DNA from: Methanoregula formicica SMSP
GTDB taxonomy: Archaea; Halobacteriota; Methanomicrobia; Methanomicrobiales; Methanospirillaceae
Assembly: GCF_000327485.1 (NCBI RefSeq)
Contig: NC_019943.1
Coordinates: 1,302,001-1,366,000, forward strand
Length of the DNA stretch: 64,000 nt
Direction: 5' to 3'
Shown: positions 25,076 to 32,333 of the stretch, piece after piece
How positions within the stretch are numbered: the stretch's first letter is position 1
Layout of the letters: each line of letters begins with the position of its first letter
The notes under the pieces: model-generated
Databases searched by the model: none
What the model saw: only the letters and a program-made list of their open reading frames with translations
What the model was told of the DNA's origin: nothing
Position numbers and translations under genes: made by a program

Positions 25076-25160
25076 GGCGAGGGGGGAGAGCCTCATCCCT
25101 CTTACCGATATCGCGGCTGGCATCGGATACACCCGCTCAGCCATCTCGAAGTGCTGACGG

Positions 25161-25385
25161 TCAGGCTGTCAAACGTGCATCTTCACGGGCCTTCTGGATC
25201 TTGGGATCTTCCATCTTCGTTTCGGCGATTGCAGAACTTGGTTCAACTGACGCGATGCGGGCTGCCTCGTCCATTGTTCGAGCTGCTCCGCACTCCACCA
25301 GGGTCTCGCAATATTTCTTTTTCGCGATCTCAAGCAGGTCCTTGTTGAGTTTATCCAAGACTTCTTCCGATGAGAGAATGACCAT
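25161..25385 (-). CDS. Hypothetical helical protein, 74 aa
   Basis: Begins MVILSSEEVLDKLNKDLLEI, is helical throughout and contains ECGAARTMDEAARIASVEPS, which could form a small DNA- or protein-binding bundle. ATG 25385 lies inside a run of overlapping minus-strand genes; the upstream 151-aa gene ends at 25388. No family recognised. Confidence 0.6.
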   Translation of the reverse strand: MVILSSEEVLDKLNKDLLEIAKKKYCETLVECGAARTMDEAARIASVEPSSAIAETKMEDPKIQKAREDARLTA

Positions 25386-25387
25386 AA

Positions 25388-25843
25388 TCAGGTCTCCACG
25401 AGGTGGTTGTAATGTTCCGGATACCAGTGCCGGCCCTTGCAGATCTGGTCCCACTCTGTTTGCGAGAGTTTGCGGCCGTGTCCCTGCCCTTCAAGAGCCA
25501 GGACGTACGTTTTACCGAAGAGTCTGATGCAATTGACGTCGACCCCAGGATGGAGCGCCCCAAGTTCGGGAATATCAGCGAGGAGGATCCACCGGACTTT
25601 TCTTTGTGGGGTGTTCGAGAAGTGAGAATAATCCACCTCTGCATAGTGGAGCCCGTTGACATTGACCAACCGGCGGAACCGGGCAAAAAAGGATTTAAGG
25701 TTATTCGTTTGGAGAAATGCCCAGCATTCATATCCCTTCTGACCGGGAAACTGAGGCTCTGGAAAATCAGTAACGATCTCAATGCCGTGTTTATCCTTCT
25801 GTACTACTGGTGCTTGGTTTTCGTTCGATTCTACTTCAGTCAT
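25388..25843 (-). CDS. Hypothetical protein, 151 aa
   Basis: A soluble protein with a disordered first ~30 residues and an alpha/beta body: CWAFLQTNNLKSFFARFRRL, VRWILLADIPELG, then LSQTEWDQICKGRHWYPEHY. Tryptophan- and histidine-rich for its size. No recognised domain. It overlaps neither neighbour, but stands three bases from the 74-aa gene, so the two are cotranscribed. Confidence 0.65.
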   Translation of the reverse strand: MTEVESNENQAPVVQKDKHGIEIVTDFPEPQFPGQKGYECWAFLQTNNLKSFFARFRRLVNVNGLHYAEVDYSHFSNTPQRKVRWILLADIPELGALHPGVDVNCIRLFGKTYVLALEGQGHGRKLSQTEWDQICKGRHWYPEHYNHLVET

Positions 25844-26043
25844 GTTCTTTCATTCCTTTTTGTGAGATTGGTAAGCATGACGAGGGGACGGATTACCTTC
25901 CCCCCGAGTTTTGACAAACGATTCGAGGAAGACCGCAATGACAATGCGGCGGGCTCTGTTGAGACACGGCATTACCCCTCCCCAGGAATCACTCAAGAAA
26001 GGAGGATATTGCCCATGTGTTCCGAACATCATCACCCGGATAT

Positions 26044-26367
26044 TCATATTGTGGTACACCTCAGCACGGTCGCCGCTACCTCTTGGGCCTGCCGTATTGC
26101 CCCGCGCTTGATCCGAACATCCTGACTCTGACGGGCCTCCATAATGGCTGCGGCGAGCTCTGCCGTAAGTGCGTGCAAAACTTCGAGGGCCTTTTCGTTA
26201 TCCGGTACCCGAAGGACGTGCCCTTGTTGCTTATGTCGTGCGATAGCGTGGCGGGACACGCAATAGCGTGCAGCGATATCCAGGATTGTGGACTTTTCCC
26301 CGGCTATGGCAAGATCGATCTCCTTTCTTTTCGGATGCTGACAAATTGTGCATGGGCGGCCTTTCAT
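26044..26367 (-). CDS. Phage-type Zn/HTH DNA-binding protein, 107 aa
   Basis: Opens MKGRPCTICQHPKRKEIDLA, a Cys-Cys-His motif, followed by the helix-turn-helix IAARYCVSRHAIARHK and a long C-terminal helix. This CxxCxHPxRxxID ... VSRxAIxRH arrangement is common in small phage regulators and terminase-small-like proteins. The DNA target is unknown. About 500 bp of non-coding sequence separates it from the helicase operon to its right. The 200 bp downstream (25844-26043) hold no convincing gene. Confidence 0.72.
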   Translation of the reverse strand: MKGRPCTICQHPKRKEIDLAIAGEKSTILDIAARYCVSRHAIARHKQQGHVLRVPDNEKALEVLHALTAELAAAIMEARQSQDVRIKRGAIRQAQEVAATVLRCTTI

Positions 26368-26647
26368 GTGCTTCCTCCAGATTTTTCCATGAAAATGGAT
26401 CGATATTTTTCAAATGGTGCGATATGGTTCGGTTCATTCGTCGTGGACCCGATGGATCGAATCGATCTGTTCCAGTCAAATCGACCCCCCTTTAGGGCGC
26501 TCAATAATTCTGAATAACGCAGTATACTACCGACGTAATGTCGCGGATTATATCTGAGCTGTCCGACGACGGTTTTGATAAAACGGGTAAAATGTCGCGT
26601 TATGCCGCGGTATACCAGACGTGAAACGGTGATCACAACCACGCACA

Positions 26648-26711
26648 TGCGCAGAAAATTGCGCACTATTGCGCGTTTGCCACGTCTGAAAAGGTGAAAT
26701 TGATCTGCGCA
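26648..26711. repeat. TGCGCA iteron-like boxes
   Basis: TGCGCA at 26648-26653 and 26660-26665, TGCGCG at 26670-26675 and TGCGCA at 26706-26711. The spacing is 12, 10 and 36 bases. TGCGCA is itself a palindrome. The spacing near one helical turn for the first three suggests cooperative protein binding. Confidence 0.45.
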
Positions 26712-26833
26712 AATTGTCCCGCTATGTCCCGATATTTTTCCATATGCGGGGAATTTTAAGGGAAAATTGCGGCCTTCACGACTTGCATAACCGTTTGATT
26801 GCTGATGGAAAAGGATCCCGTCCGGTGCTGCCA

Positions 26834-26856
26834 ACCATGGACGTTTTGTCCATGGT
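26834..26856. terminator. Hairpin downstream of the helicase operon
   Basis: ACCATGGAC-GTTTT-GTCCATGGT, a perfect 9-bp stem located 11 bases past the helicase stop on the minus strand. No long T-run follows, so it may be a 3'-end stabiliser rather than a terminator. Its tip GACGTTTTGTC belongs to the element's hairpin family. Confidence 0.5.
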
Positions 26857-26866
26857 GATGTTGGCG

Positions 26867-28570
26867 TCATCGCGGGCCCCCTGCAGCTTGCCAGGCCGTC
26901 CGGAATGCTTCAGCGTCCGGGACCTTGGCCGGGTTATTTCCGTAGCTGAGGAGGACGTCTGTCAGTTCTTCTCTGGTTTTCCCCGTGTATGCAGGGTATG
27001 CAGGATTGGAGCCGTTTACTTTTTCATTACGTGTACCGGTACCTTCCTTTTCTTCTGTACTTCCTTTTAAATTAGAAATACCCTGAATATCCTGCATATC
27101 GGATACTTTTTCACGCCGTTCACCGGGGGAGATATGCAGGGTATGCTGGTTATCAGCATCTTTCCTTACAGCATCCGGGAAAATGGGAGAGAGGTTCTTG
27201 AGTTTGAAACCCTGGTAACAATGCTCCTGCCGGCCATTGATTTTCGGGTACGCATCGATCGCCCCTGCCTGTTTCAGGAGCTCGGTGATATCCTTCTGGG
27301 ACTCGACCTCGAACTCCGCATCATGGCAATATTCCACATAGGAGGCGTACAGATCTCTCTTCACCAACACGGCCCCTTTGCAGCGTTCCAGGCAGTCCCG
27401 GATGAATGCATAGCCGCTAGAGGCATCGCTCAGCCAATCGCGCTCTACGTTCGTTGTGGTGATGAGATCCTTTGACTTGATGATCGCGGTCATGCGCTCG
27501 ATGATCAGGAGCAAAAAGCCTGAGATGAACTCATCTGTGAAGAGCCGGGTATCATAGTCAGGGTCCCGGGTAAATGACCGTTCGAAGTTCACCGCGATCC
27601 AGCGGGACCACCAGGCATCATCCCCGCCTTTAATTTTCGGGTACCTGTTGGCAGAAAAGAGAAAGACCGCCCGATTCACCATCGAGTAAGGATCCTTGTG
27701 CTTTCGTTCTACGGTAACAGCATCCCCACCGGTCAATGCCTTGAACAAGCCTATGTTACCGATCTTCGAGTCTGCCAGATCTGCATAGGCGTTTACGATC
27801 TTCCCGTCAAGATCTGCGAGTCGGAACCGGTCGAAGAGGAGGTCATGGAGGCTGATATTCGAACAGGTCCCCGGGCCGAAGAGACAATGAGTGACAAGCC
27901 GGATAAACGTGCTCTTCCCGCTGTCCCGGTCCCCCTTCAGGAAATACGCCCGCTTGTATACCCGGCCGAGCATCGAAAGGAGCGAGTGAGCGGGGATCTG
28001 GAGCAGGAGGTCCTTATCGACCCCAAGGGAATTGAGATACTCGATCACGGCCCCGGTCTTGGCGGCGGGGTCATACTTCGCCCGGATCTTGTAATTGAAT
28101 CTGTATTCGGAGGAGTGGTTGACGAGGCTTGCCGTGCCGGTCTCGAGGTCCAGCAAGAGGACTCCATTCTCCAGAGGGATTGCGTTCGGGGATTGGTTGA
28201 AAGGATATTCAAGATTCGGGGAGTCGAAAAGAATGTAGTGCTTTACCTGGGCCGTGGCTGTTGTGACTTTTTCTTTGGCACCCATCCCCCGATATTGCAG
28301 GACGGTCTGAATCTGGCTTTCGAGCTGCCCTTTATCCTCACGGAAAATTCCGTCCCGGTACCGGAACACCGCTCCATTGAATGACAGGAGATCTCCATTT
28401 CGGAGGAGCTCCTGAGCAATCCCGTAATAATCGACGCCTTCGCGTTTCTCATCGGCTACTTTTTCAGCGGTGACCCGCTCCACTTCTTTCTTTCGGGCTG
28501 CCTCACATCCGGCAGCGATTCGGGCCTGCTCTTCATCAGTGAAAATGAGATCGGATGGCGGCGGCGTCAT
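26867..28570 (-). CDS. SF3 helicase, D5/P4-primase C-terminal type
   Basis: A 567-aa protein with a D5_N-like region (LENGVLLLDLETG near residue 138) and an SF3 ATPase: Walker A LKGDRDSGKSTFIR near 212, acidic Walker B region AYADLADSKI near 255 and motif C VFLFSANRYPKI near 302. A C-terminal winged-helix part (VLVKRDLYASYVEYC) and a hydrophilic tail follow. The N-terminus is too short for an AEP primase domain. Such proteins unwind the origin of viruses and plasmids. ATG 28570 overlaps the upstream stop (ATGA). It is the last gene of a six-gene overlapping operon starting at 29536. Confidence 0.85.
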   Translation of the reverse strand: MTPPPSDLIFTDEEQARIAAGCEAARKKEVERVTAEKVADEKREGVDYYGIAQELLRNGDLLSFNGAVFRYRDGIFREDKGQLESQIQTVLQYRGMGAKEKVTTATAQVKHYILFDSPNLEYPFNQSPNAIPLENGVLLLDLETGTASLVNHSSEYRFNYKIRAKYDPAAKTGAVIEYLNSLGVDKDLLLQIPAHSLLSMLGRVYKRAYFLKGDRDSGKSTFIRLVTHCLFGPGTCSNISLHDLLFDRFRLADLDGKIVNAYADLADSKIGNIGLFKALTGGDAVTVERKHKDPYSMVNRAVFLFSANRYPKIKGGDDAWWSRWIAVNFERSFTRDPDYDTRLFTDEFISGFLLLIIERMTAIIKSKDLITTTNVERDWLSDASSGYAFIRDCLERCKGAVLVKRDLYASYVEYCHDAEFEVESQKDITELLKQAGAIDAYPKINGRQEHCYQGFKLKNLSPIFPDAVRKDADNQHTLHISPGERREKVSDMQDIQGISNLKGSTEEKEGTGTRNEKVNGSNPAYPAYTGKTREELTDVLLSYGNNPAKVPDAEAFRTAWQAAGGPR

Positions 28571-28752
28571 ATGGCGTATCCCTTCTTCTGCATGAGTGCC
28601 AGGCATTCAGTGATGAGATCCTTCTCAGGTCGCAAATCATATCCGAAAACCGAAGTTCCATGGCGGGCCTCAAGCGCGGTCAGGAGCTCCCAGCCGGACC
28701 GGGCCCCGAACGGGAGGAATGGCGTTCGGCCGGGCGGGACATAGGCCTCCAT
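28567..28752 (-). CDS. Hypothetical protein, 61 aa
   Basis: Begins MEAYVPPGRTPFLPFG and contains SGWELLTALEARHGTSVFGY. No recognised domain. Coupled on both sides: its ATG overlaps the previous stop (TGATG) and its stop overlaps the helicase start. The packing is the best evidence that it is real; a TTG one codon earlier is an alternative start. Confidence 0.6.
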   Translation of the reverse strand: MEAYVPPGRTPFLPFGARSGWELLTALEARHGTSVFGYDLRPEKDLITECLALMQKKGYAI

Positions 28753-28985
28753 CAACCGGTCACCCCGGTTTCCTGAGTGGGAGGGAATGGGAGCAGGCCT
28801 CTCAAGTGTGATATGCCGTTCGGACCGATCGAAGGCTCGATCCTATTGAAGACGTGCTCTCTAAGGCGGGGAGGTAAAAACGCGGCAGCATCTATCCATG
28901 AACGGAGCTGGCCGGGCGTGGTGATGCGTCCCTCCTGGATGAGTTCGATGAGCACCTCGGCGCGGCGTGATGCGGACCCGCTCAT
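28752..28985 (-). CDS. Hypothetical protein, 77 aa
   Basis: Begins MSGSASRRAEVLIELIQEGR and has a helical core with TPGQLRSWIDAAAFLPPRL, ending in a Pro-rich tail. The IQEGRI(T)TPGQLRSW pattern is vaguely like a small winged-helix or tri-helical protein. Overlaps both neighbours by four or fewer bases in the helicase operon. Function unknown. Confidence 0.6.
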   Translation of the reverse strand: MSGSASRRAEVLIELIQEGRITTPGQLRSWIDAAAFLPPRLREHVFNRIEPSIGPNGISHLRGLLPFPPTQETGVTG

Positions 28986-29179
28986 GATCGGATCCTCCCG
29001 GCCTGCACGAGCTCAGCAACAGACATCTCCGACTCCGGAGAGTTCAAGAAAAAGAGTTCACGGATTCTGAGTGTTTGGCCCGGGGTCAGGCGCTGGGGAT
29101 CCCACTGGACGCTTTCGAGCAGGAGGATTGCGCCGGCCCGTTTGACAGGTGTAAAATCAGGAGAGGGCGGGCGCTCCAT
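28982..29179 (-). CDS. Hypothetical protein, 65 aa
   Basis: Starts at ATG 29179 after CAGGAG (seven bases), with MERPPSPDFTPVKRAGAI, then LTPGQTLRIRELFFLNSP and SVAELVQAGRI. The repeated (L)TPGQ...L and LVQAGRI phrases resemble those of the 77-aa protein next door, so the two may share ancestry. Overlaps the 70-aa gene by 23 bases. Confidence 0.58.
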   Translation of the reverse strand: MERPPSPDFTPVKRAGAILLLESVQWDPQRLTPGQTLRIRELFFLNSPESEMSVAELVQAGRIRS

Positions 29180-29369
29180 ATAATTCTCCTGTCGCTGCCA
29201 CACGCGATGGTGTAACGATTGGCTGGTTGTTATCGTTGCTCTCTACGAGGAGCCAGTGCCCACGCTTGATTGCGGACAACGCTGCCATTTTTCTTAAGGG
29301 ATCGAGCTGCTCAAGCACATCGCGGCGGATGCGGAAGGCGGGAGTTGCGGGAATAATCGTCCCACTCAT
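29157..29369 (-). CDS. Hypothetical protein, 70 aa
   Basis: Starts MSGTIIPATPAFRIRRDVLE with ALSAIKRGHWLLVESNDNN in the middle. No family recognised. Its ATG overlaps the stop of the AbrB gene by 4 bases, so it is the second gene of the helicase operon. Confidence 0.58.
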   Translation of the reverse strand: MSGTIIPATPAFRIRRDVLEQLDPLRKMAALSAIKRGHWLLVESNDNNQPIVTPSRVAATGELYGAPALS

Positions 29370-29536
29370 TGGGGCCTCCCGACCTGCTCATAGATGATCC
29401 GGTTTTGATCGTCGAATTTGACGGAAAATTTATCTCCGCGCTGGAGACCCATCCGATTGCGGATCTCTTGGGGAACGACCACAACCATTGATTGGCTGAG
29501 CATCATTCCCCGAACAACACTACAAAGTTGTTCCAT
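29366..29536 (-). CDS. AbrB/SpoVT-like DNA-binding protein, 56 aa
   Basis: A small swapped-hairpin regulator: SQSMVVVVPQEIRNRMGLQ followed by RGDKFSVKFDDQNRIIYEQV, the classic AbrB (V/I)(V/I)-P-x-x-I-R ... L-x-x-G-D pattern. It leads the minus-strand helicase operon and probably autoregulates it. TATATA (29562-29567) is ~28 bp before its ATG with no ribosome-binding site, so the transcript may be leaderless. Divergent from the winged-helix gene at 29627. Confidence 0.75.
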   Translation of the reverse strand: MEQLCSVVRGMMLSQSMVVVVPQEIRNRMGLQRGDKFSVKFDDQNRIIYEQVGRPQ

Positions 29537-29626
29537 ATTTGTATATGAGGACTCTTACCAATATATACCAATAAGAAATGTTATATACTGACAACGTTGT
29601 TAGTATTATTCAAGGTAGTTATTATC
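29537..29626. promoter_or_regulatory. Divergent control region of helicase operon and wHTH gene
   Basis: Contains two direct TACCAATA boxes (29556-29563 and 29566-29573) overlapping the TATATA for the leftward operon. A second TATATA lies at 29582-29587 for the rightward gene. A palindrome ACAACGTTGT sits at 29591-29600, with a near copy ACAAAGTTGT at 29522-29531. The layout resembles a lysogeny-type regulatory switch, though this is inferred. Confidence 0.55.
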
Positions 29627-30364
29627 ATGTCAAATATCGAACCCCGCACTCAAAAAAGAACAAAAACTCTGCCCGAAAATCAAACTAAAATTCTATTGCA
29701 TATTGCCCTTAATGGTCCGATAGATGCATATCGCATGAATAAAGAATTATCCTTCAAATTATCAACGACACAACTCGCATTTAAGACCCTGAGGGAAATG
29801 GGACTAATTAAATTAAAAGACACGATAAAGGGGAAAACTGATCAAAATAGGAAAATCTACGATCTTACGCCGTATGGATTTTGTTTAGTTACGGGTGCAA
29901 TGATTGAGAACAATTCTGTCGTGTCTTTCGATGAAGTGAGTAAATTTCTAAAAATTCACAAAGAGCTTTTTCCTGATCTATTGGAGAAATGGGATTTTTT
30001 TATTAATAATTCAAAGGATTATTTTTCCCACAATCCTGTTGAATGGCAACAACCTGTTTACATGGTCCATATTCCCGATATTTCGACCCAAATTTGGTGT
30101 GATATTTTACGTCATACATGTAATTCGGTAAAAAACTCATATCATTGGAGTGGTAAGGAAGTAACTGTTGAGATGATTTGTGATGAGTATAGACAGACCC
30201 TGGTTAATGAATTGTATGAAGATCAGTACGGTCCATATATCGATGGGTTCGTTTATTCCTTGAAACAAGATAAAGAATTATGGGACGAATTGGTACCCGA
30301 AGTACAATCGTTTATTGATGACTTTAAAGAGAGAATTGTGAGACTTGAAAAAATAATAGAATAA
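29627..30364 (+). CDS. Winged-helix transcriptional regulator, 245 aa
   Basis: Residues ~15-85 form a winged helix: LPENQTKILLHIALNGPIDA, STTQLAFKTLREMGLIKLKD and a wing ending YDLTPYGFCLVTGAM, as in MarR/PadR-like archaeal regulators. The C-terminal ~160 residues are an unrecognised, aromatic and acidic domain that may sense a ligand or partner. ATG 29627 follows AAGGT at about 29612. AT-rich relative to neighbours. Divergent from the AbrB-helicase operon, so it likely controls element replication or integration. Confidence 0.72.
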   Translation: MSNIEPRTQKRTKTLPENQTKILLHIALNGPIDAYRMNKELSFKLSTTQLAFKTLREMGLIKLKDTIKGKTDQNRKIYDLTPYGFCLVTGAMIENNSVVSFDEVSKFLKIHKELFPDLLEKWDFFINNSKDYFSHNPVEWQQPVYMVHIPDISTQIWCDILRHTCNSVKNSYHWSGKEVTVEMICDEYRQTLVNELYEDQYGPYIDGFVYSLKQDKELWDELVPEVQSFIDDFKERIVRLEKIIE

Positions 30365-30410
30365 TGATCAATTCCCTTCATTTTACGCGCTCCCGTGAAT
30401 TTCTTCTCTC

Positions 30411-31556
30411 TTACAGACCCTCTTTCTTTATCACCGCCATCTCTGCCCTGAGCTGGGCCATCTCTGTTTGGATCCGCTGCATCTCCGTTTGGTACTCCGG
30501 CAGGGCCTCCGCTTGCCGCTGGGCCTCAGCCAGCTCTTGAGCTACCTGGTCGGTCAGTGTCATCGAGCAGATTTTACAAAACCGAGAATCACTCGGGTTG
30601 GAGGTCTTGCACCGCGGACAGATGATCGGGGCCATAGGATCCAAGGCCGGCTCCTCATCGTTCAGCTTCCCCTCTACCTGGAGGATCTTGTTGTCGATAT
30701 CACGGCTGGAGAGGTGGACGTAAACCGCAGCCATTGCGGATTTTGAGGACCACCCGGCATACTGCCTGAGTTCTGCCTCAGTGAGTTGTCTTCCCCGGGA
30801 GGTGAGGCGACCATGCCGGAATGCGTGAGGGTTCGTGTTCTTCGGGCAGCCTGAGAGATCGCCCAGCCGTGCAAAGAGGTTCTGCACCCGGCGCGGCGTC
30901 AGTCTCGTGGGCGTTGTGCTTCCCCTCCTTCTGGATGTGACGAATAAAGGGGCGTCCGGGTCGTTCCGCATCGGGTGAATATTGCACCAGGCCTGCAGGT
31001 CCGGGACCGCTGACACCAACCGGATATTGCGCCTGCCGGTTTTCCCGTTCACTGAGATCACCGCCCCGTACTGGTCGAACGTGACATGACCGACATTGCA
31101 GCTCAGGACCTCCGAGATCCGGGCCGCGGAGTCCCACACGACCGCGACCAGGGCCCGGTCCCGCTGGTTTTCGCAGGTCTCAAGCAGGCTCCGGACGTTA
31201 TCCGATGCGAGGACCTTCTCCGGGCGGATATCGTTCTTGGGCCGTTGCGGTTTGAAGGTGATGATCTCCCGGTCCGGTACCAGCCAGTGATAGAAAACGG
31301 AGAGCTCCTGGATATCCCCGTACGCTGTGGCCGCTGATTTCGTTTGCTTCCGGTGCAGGTAGAAGTTCTCCAGGTCCTCAGTGCTGGCCGTCTTCGCGTC
31401 CTTCATGTCGAACCAGAGCAGGAAGCCGTATACCTTCCAGAGTTTCGTGGTGATCGTGGTCTGCTGGATGTTCCGGAGCTGCATGTGCCGGAGGTACTCG
31501 GAGAAGTATTTCTGATTAATATAATCCAGTTTTTTGTATTTCCCCAGCAGGTCCAT
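30411..31556 (-). CDS. Tyrosine recombinase (element integrase)
   Basis: A 381-aa protein with an N-terminal SAM-like core-binding domain and a catalytic domain. The active-site set is visible: Arg in SAARISEV (near 143), Lys in GKTGRRN, HAFRH (near 243), Trp in GWSS and the nucleophile in VYVHLS (near 277). An unusual C-terminal extension has a zinc ribbon (CPRCKTS...CKICS, about 312-330) and a Glu/Gln-rich coiled coil. TATAAA lies ~27 bp before the ATG with no ribosome-binding site, so a leaderless start is likely. It starts 50 bp from the right junction. Confidence 0.93.
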   Translation of the reverse strand: MDLLGKYKKLDYINQKYFSEYLRHMQLRNIQQTTITTKLWKVYGFLLWFDMKDAKTASTEDLENFYLHRKQTKSAATAYGDIQELSVFYHWLVPDREIITFKPQRPKNDIRPEKVLASDNVRSLLETCENQRDRALVAVVWDSAARISEVLSCNVGHVTFDQYGAVISVNGKTGRRNIRLVSAVPDLQAWCNIHPMRNDPDAPLFVTSRRRGSTTPTRLTPRRVQNLFARLGDLSGCPKNTNPHAFRHGRLTSRGRQLTEAELRQYAGWSSKSAMAAVYVHLSSRDIDNKILQVEGKLNDEEPALDPMAPIICPRCKTSNPSDSRFCKICSMTLTDQVAQELAEAQRQAEALPEYQTEMQRIQTEMAQLRAEMAVIKKEGL

Positions 31557-31605
31557 GAAAGATAATAGTATCAGGTCATTTATAGTCCCTTTGTTTACCG
31601 CTATA

Positions 31606-31656
31606 TTGAGGGGCTAGTCCCGCAGGGGTTCGCCGGTTCGAATCCGGCTCCTCGCA
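31606..31656 (+). tRNA. 3' half of disrupted tRNA-Leu(GAG), right element junction
   Basis: Anticodon loop TTGAGGG (anticodon GAG at 31608-31610), stem GCTAG, variable arm TCCCGCAGGGGTTC, T arm GCCGG-TTCGAAT-CCGGC, acceptor TCCTCGC and discriminator A at 31656. No CCA. Joined to 17828-17861 it gives an 85-nt tRNA-Leu with full acceptor and anticodon pairing. Upstream sequence (TTTACCGCTATA) is element-derived and does not rebuild a 5' half, so the gene is broken at both junctions. Confidence 0.88.
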
Positions 31657-31847
31657 TCCGGCTTTTGATAGGTATTTCGTACATTTTGAACTCTTCTTGT
31701 ACTACCGCATTGTTCTCAATGCTTCCCTAAATTGCAAGGCGCGTCTGTATCCCACGAGTAAAAACTACGATACGGGAACTGTTGCTTTTAAAAACCTCTG
31801 AAAACCGCATGGCGTTTGAGCCGTTGCAGGCGGAAGTGTTTATTTGT

Positions 31848-32333
31848 TCAGCGTTTTTTTTCGTCTGTAATACAATCCCGCTGTTCCTGTAAATCCTTTT
31901 TAAGATAAATCATATCAACAAGTTGTATGTCACCCTCAAAAATCGGGTGATCGTAATTGTCGGCAAAGAAATTTTTTACCCGATGTGAGGTTTCAAATCC
32001 ACAACGTTCATAAAACGACAGGATTGCCGGCGTTTCTCCTGTCCCGACAAGCATTGTTTTGTAGTCGTTTTTGTAGAAATCAAAAATGAATTGTATCAAT
32101 GCTCTTCCGTACCCTTTGCCCTGACAGTTCTCGTATGTTGCTATGTTTTTCAGTTCGCAGGTTTCGCTGGTTACCGGCACGACAACGCAAACACTTTTCA
32201 AATCATCGTCATATAAAGCAAACAAGTCACCACCCGGCAAATACTTGTCAATCATGGTTTCCTGCTCGTCTGCCAGCAGCAATAAGTCAAGGAACTGTTT
32301 CTTATTCTCGATAATTTTCTCGATTTTCACCAT
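31848..32333 (-). CDS. GNAT family N-acetyltransferase
   Basis: A 161-aa protein with acetyl-CoA-binding [19 protein letters not shown] near residues 67-85 and the usual LSFYERCGF near 110. Probably an acetyltransferase for a small molecule or protein; substrate unknown. It lies just outside the right junction and is AT-rich compared with the following kinase gene, so it may also be acquired. Downstream of its stop a T-run (31848-31855 region on the + strand) is present. 31657-31847 holds nothing else recognisable. Confidence 0.82.
   Translation of the reverse strand: MVKIEKIIENKKQFLDLLLLADEQETMIDKYLPGGDLFALYDDDLKSVCVVVPVTSETCELKNIATYENCQGKGYGRALIQFIFDFYKNDYKTMLVGTGETPAILSFYERCGFETSHRVKNFFADNYDHPIFEGDIQLVDMIYLKKDLQEQRDCITDEKKR

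Larger units (their letters stand above)
26368..26866. other. 499-bp intergenic region, candidate replication origin
   Basis: No convincing gene. Present are hairpin CGAC-GTAAT-GTCG (26531-26543), four TGCGC boxes (26648, 26660, 26670 and 26706), a TGTCCCG pair (about 26716 and 26725) and a 9-bp-stem hairpin at 26834-26856. Proximity to the helicase gene makes an origin or replication-control role plausible, but this is inference. Confidence 0.4.
17862..31612. mobile_element. Integrated element splitting tRNA-Leu(GAG), about 13.75 kb
   Basis: Bounded by the two halves of one tRNA-Leu gene. The junction cores are TTCAGGG (17862-17868) and TTGAGGG (31606-31612), flanked by similar bases CGCTAGC and CGCTATA. 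The content is element-like: a tyrosine integrase next to the right junction, an SF3 helicase operon, AbrB, RHH and winged-helix regulators, a GNAT toxin-like gene, a tRNA-Leu and many short unknown genes. There is no recognisable capsid, portal or large terminase. The best description is an integrative plasmid or satellite-like element. The single-base core mismatch limits exactness to a few bases. Confidence 0.85.

Noticed and set aside
25850-26059. A 69-codon minus-strand frame after the Zn/HTH gene
   Set aside because: No ribosome-binding site, odd composition and overlap with the preceding gene; not supported.
26231-26517. Open frames antisense to the Zn/HTH gene and extending past it
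   Set aside because: They are shadows of the gene in 26044-26367; the Zn/HTH reading has a clear motif.
26364-26870. A 168-codon minus-strand frame across the gap beside the helicase
   Set aside because: Arg/His/Ser-rich composition, no start signal, and it covers hairpins and TGCGC boxes; it looks non-coding.
17828-31656. Trans-spliced split tRNA, as in some other archaea
   Set aside because: The bases after the 5' half and before the 3' half show no convincing complementarity or bulge-helix-bulge. Splicing at 37/38 would give anticodon CAG, not GAG. Integrase and element genes explain the split better, though trans-splicing is not formally excluded.
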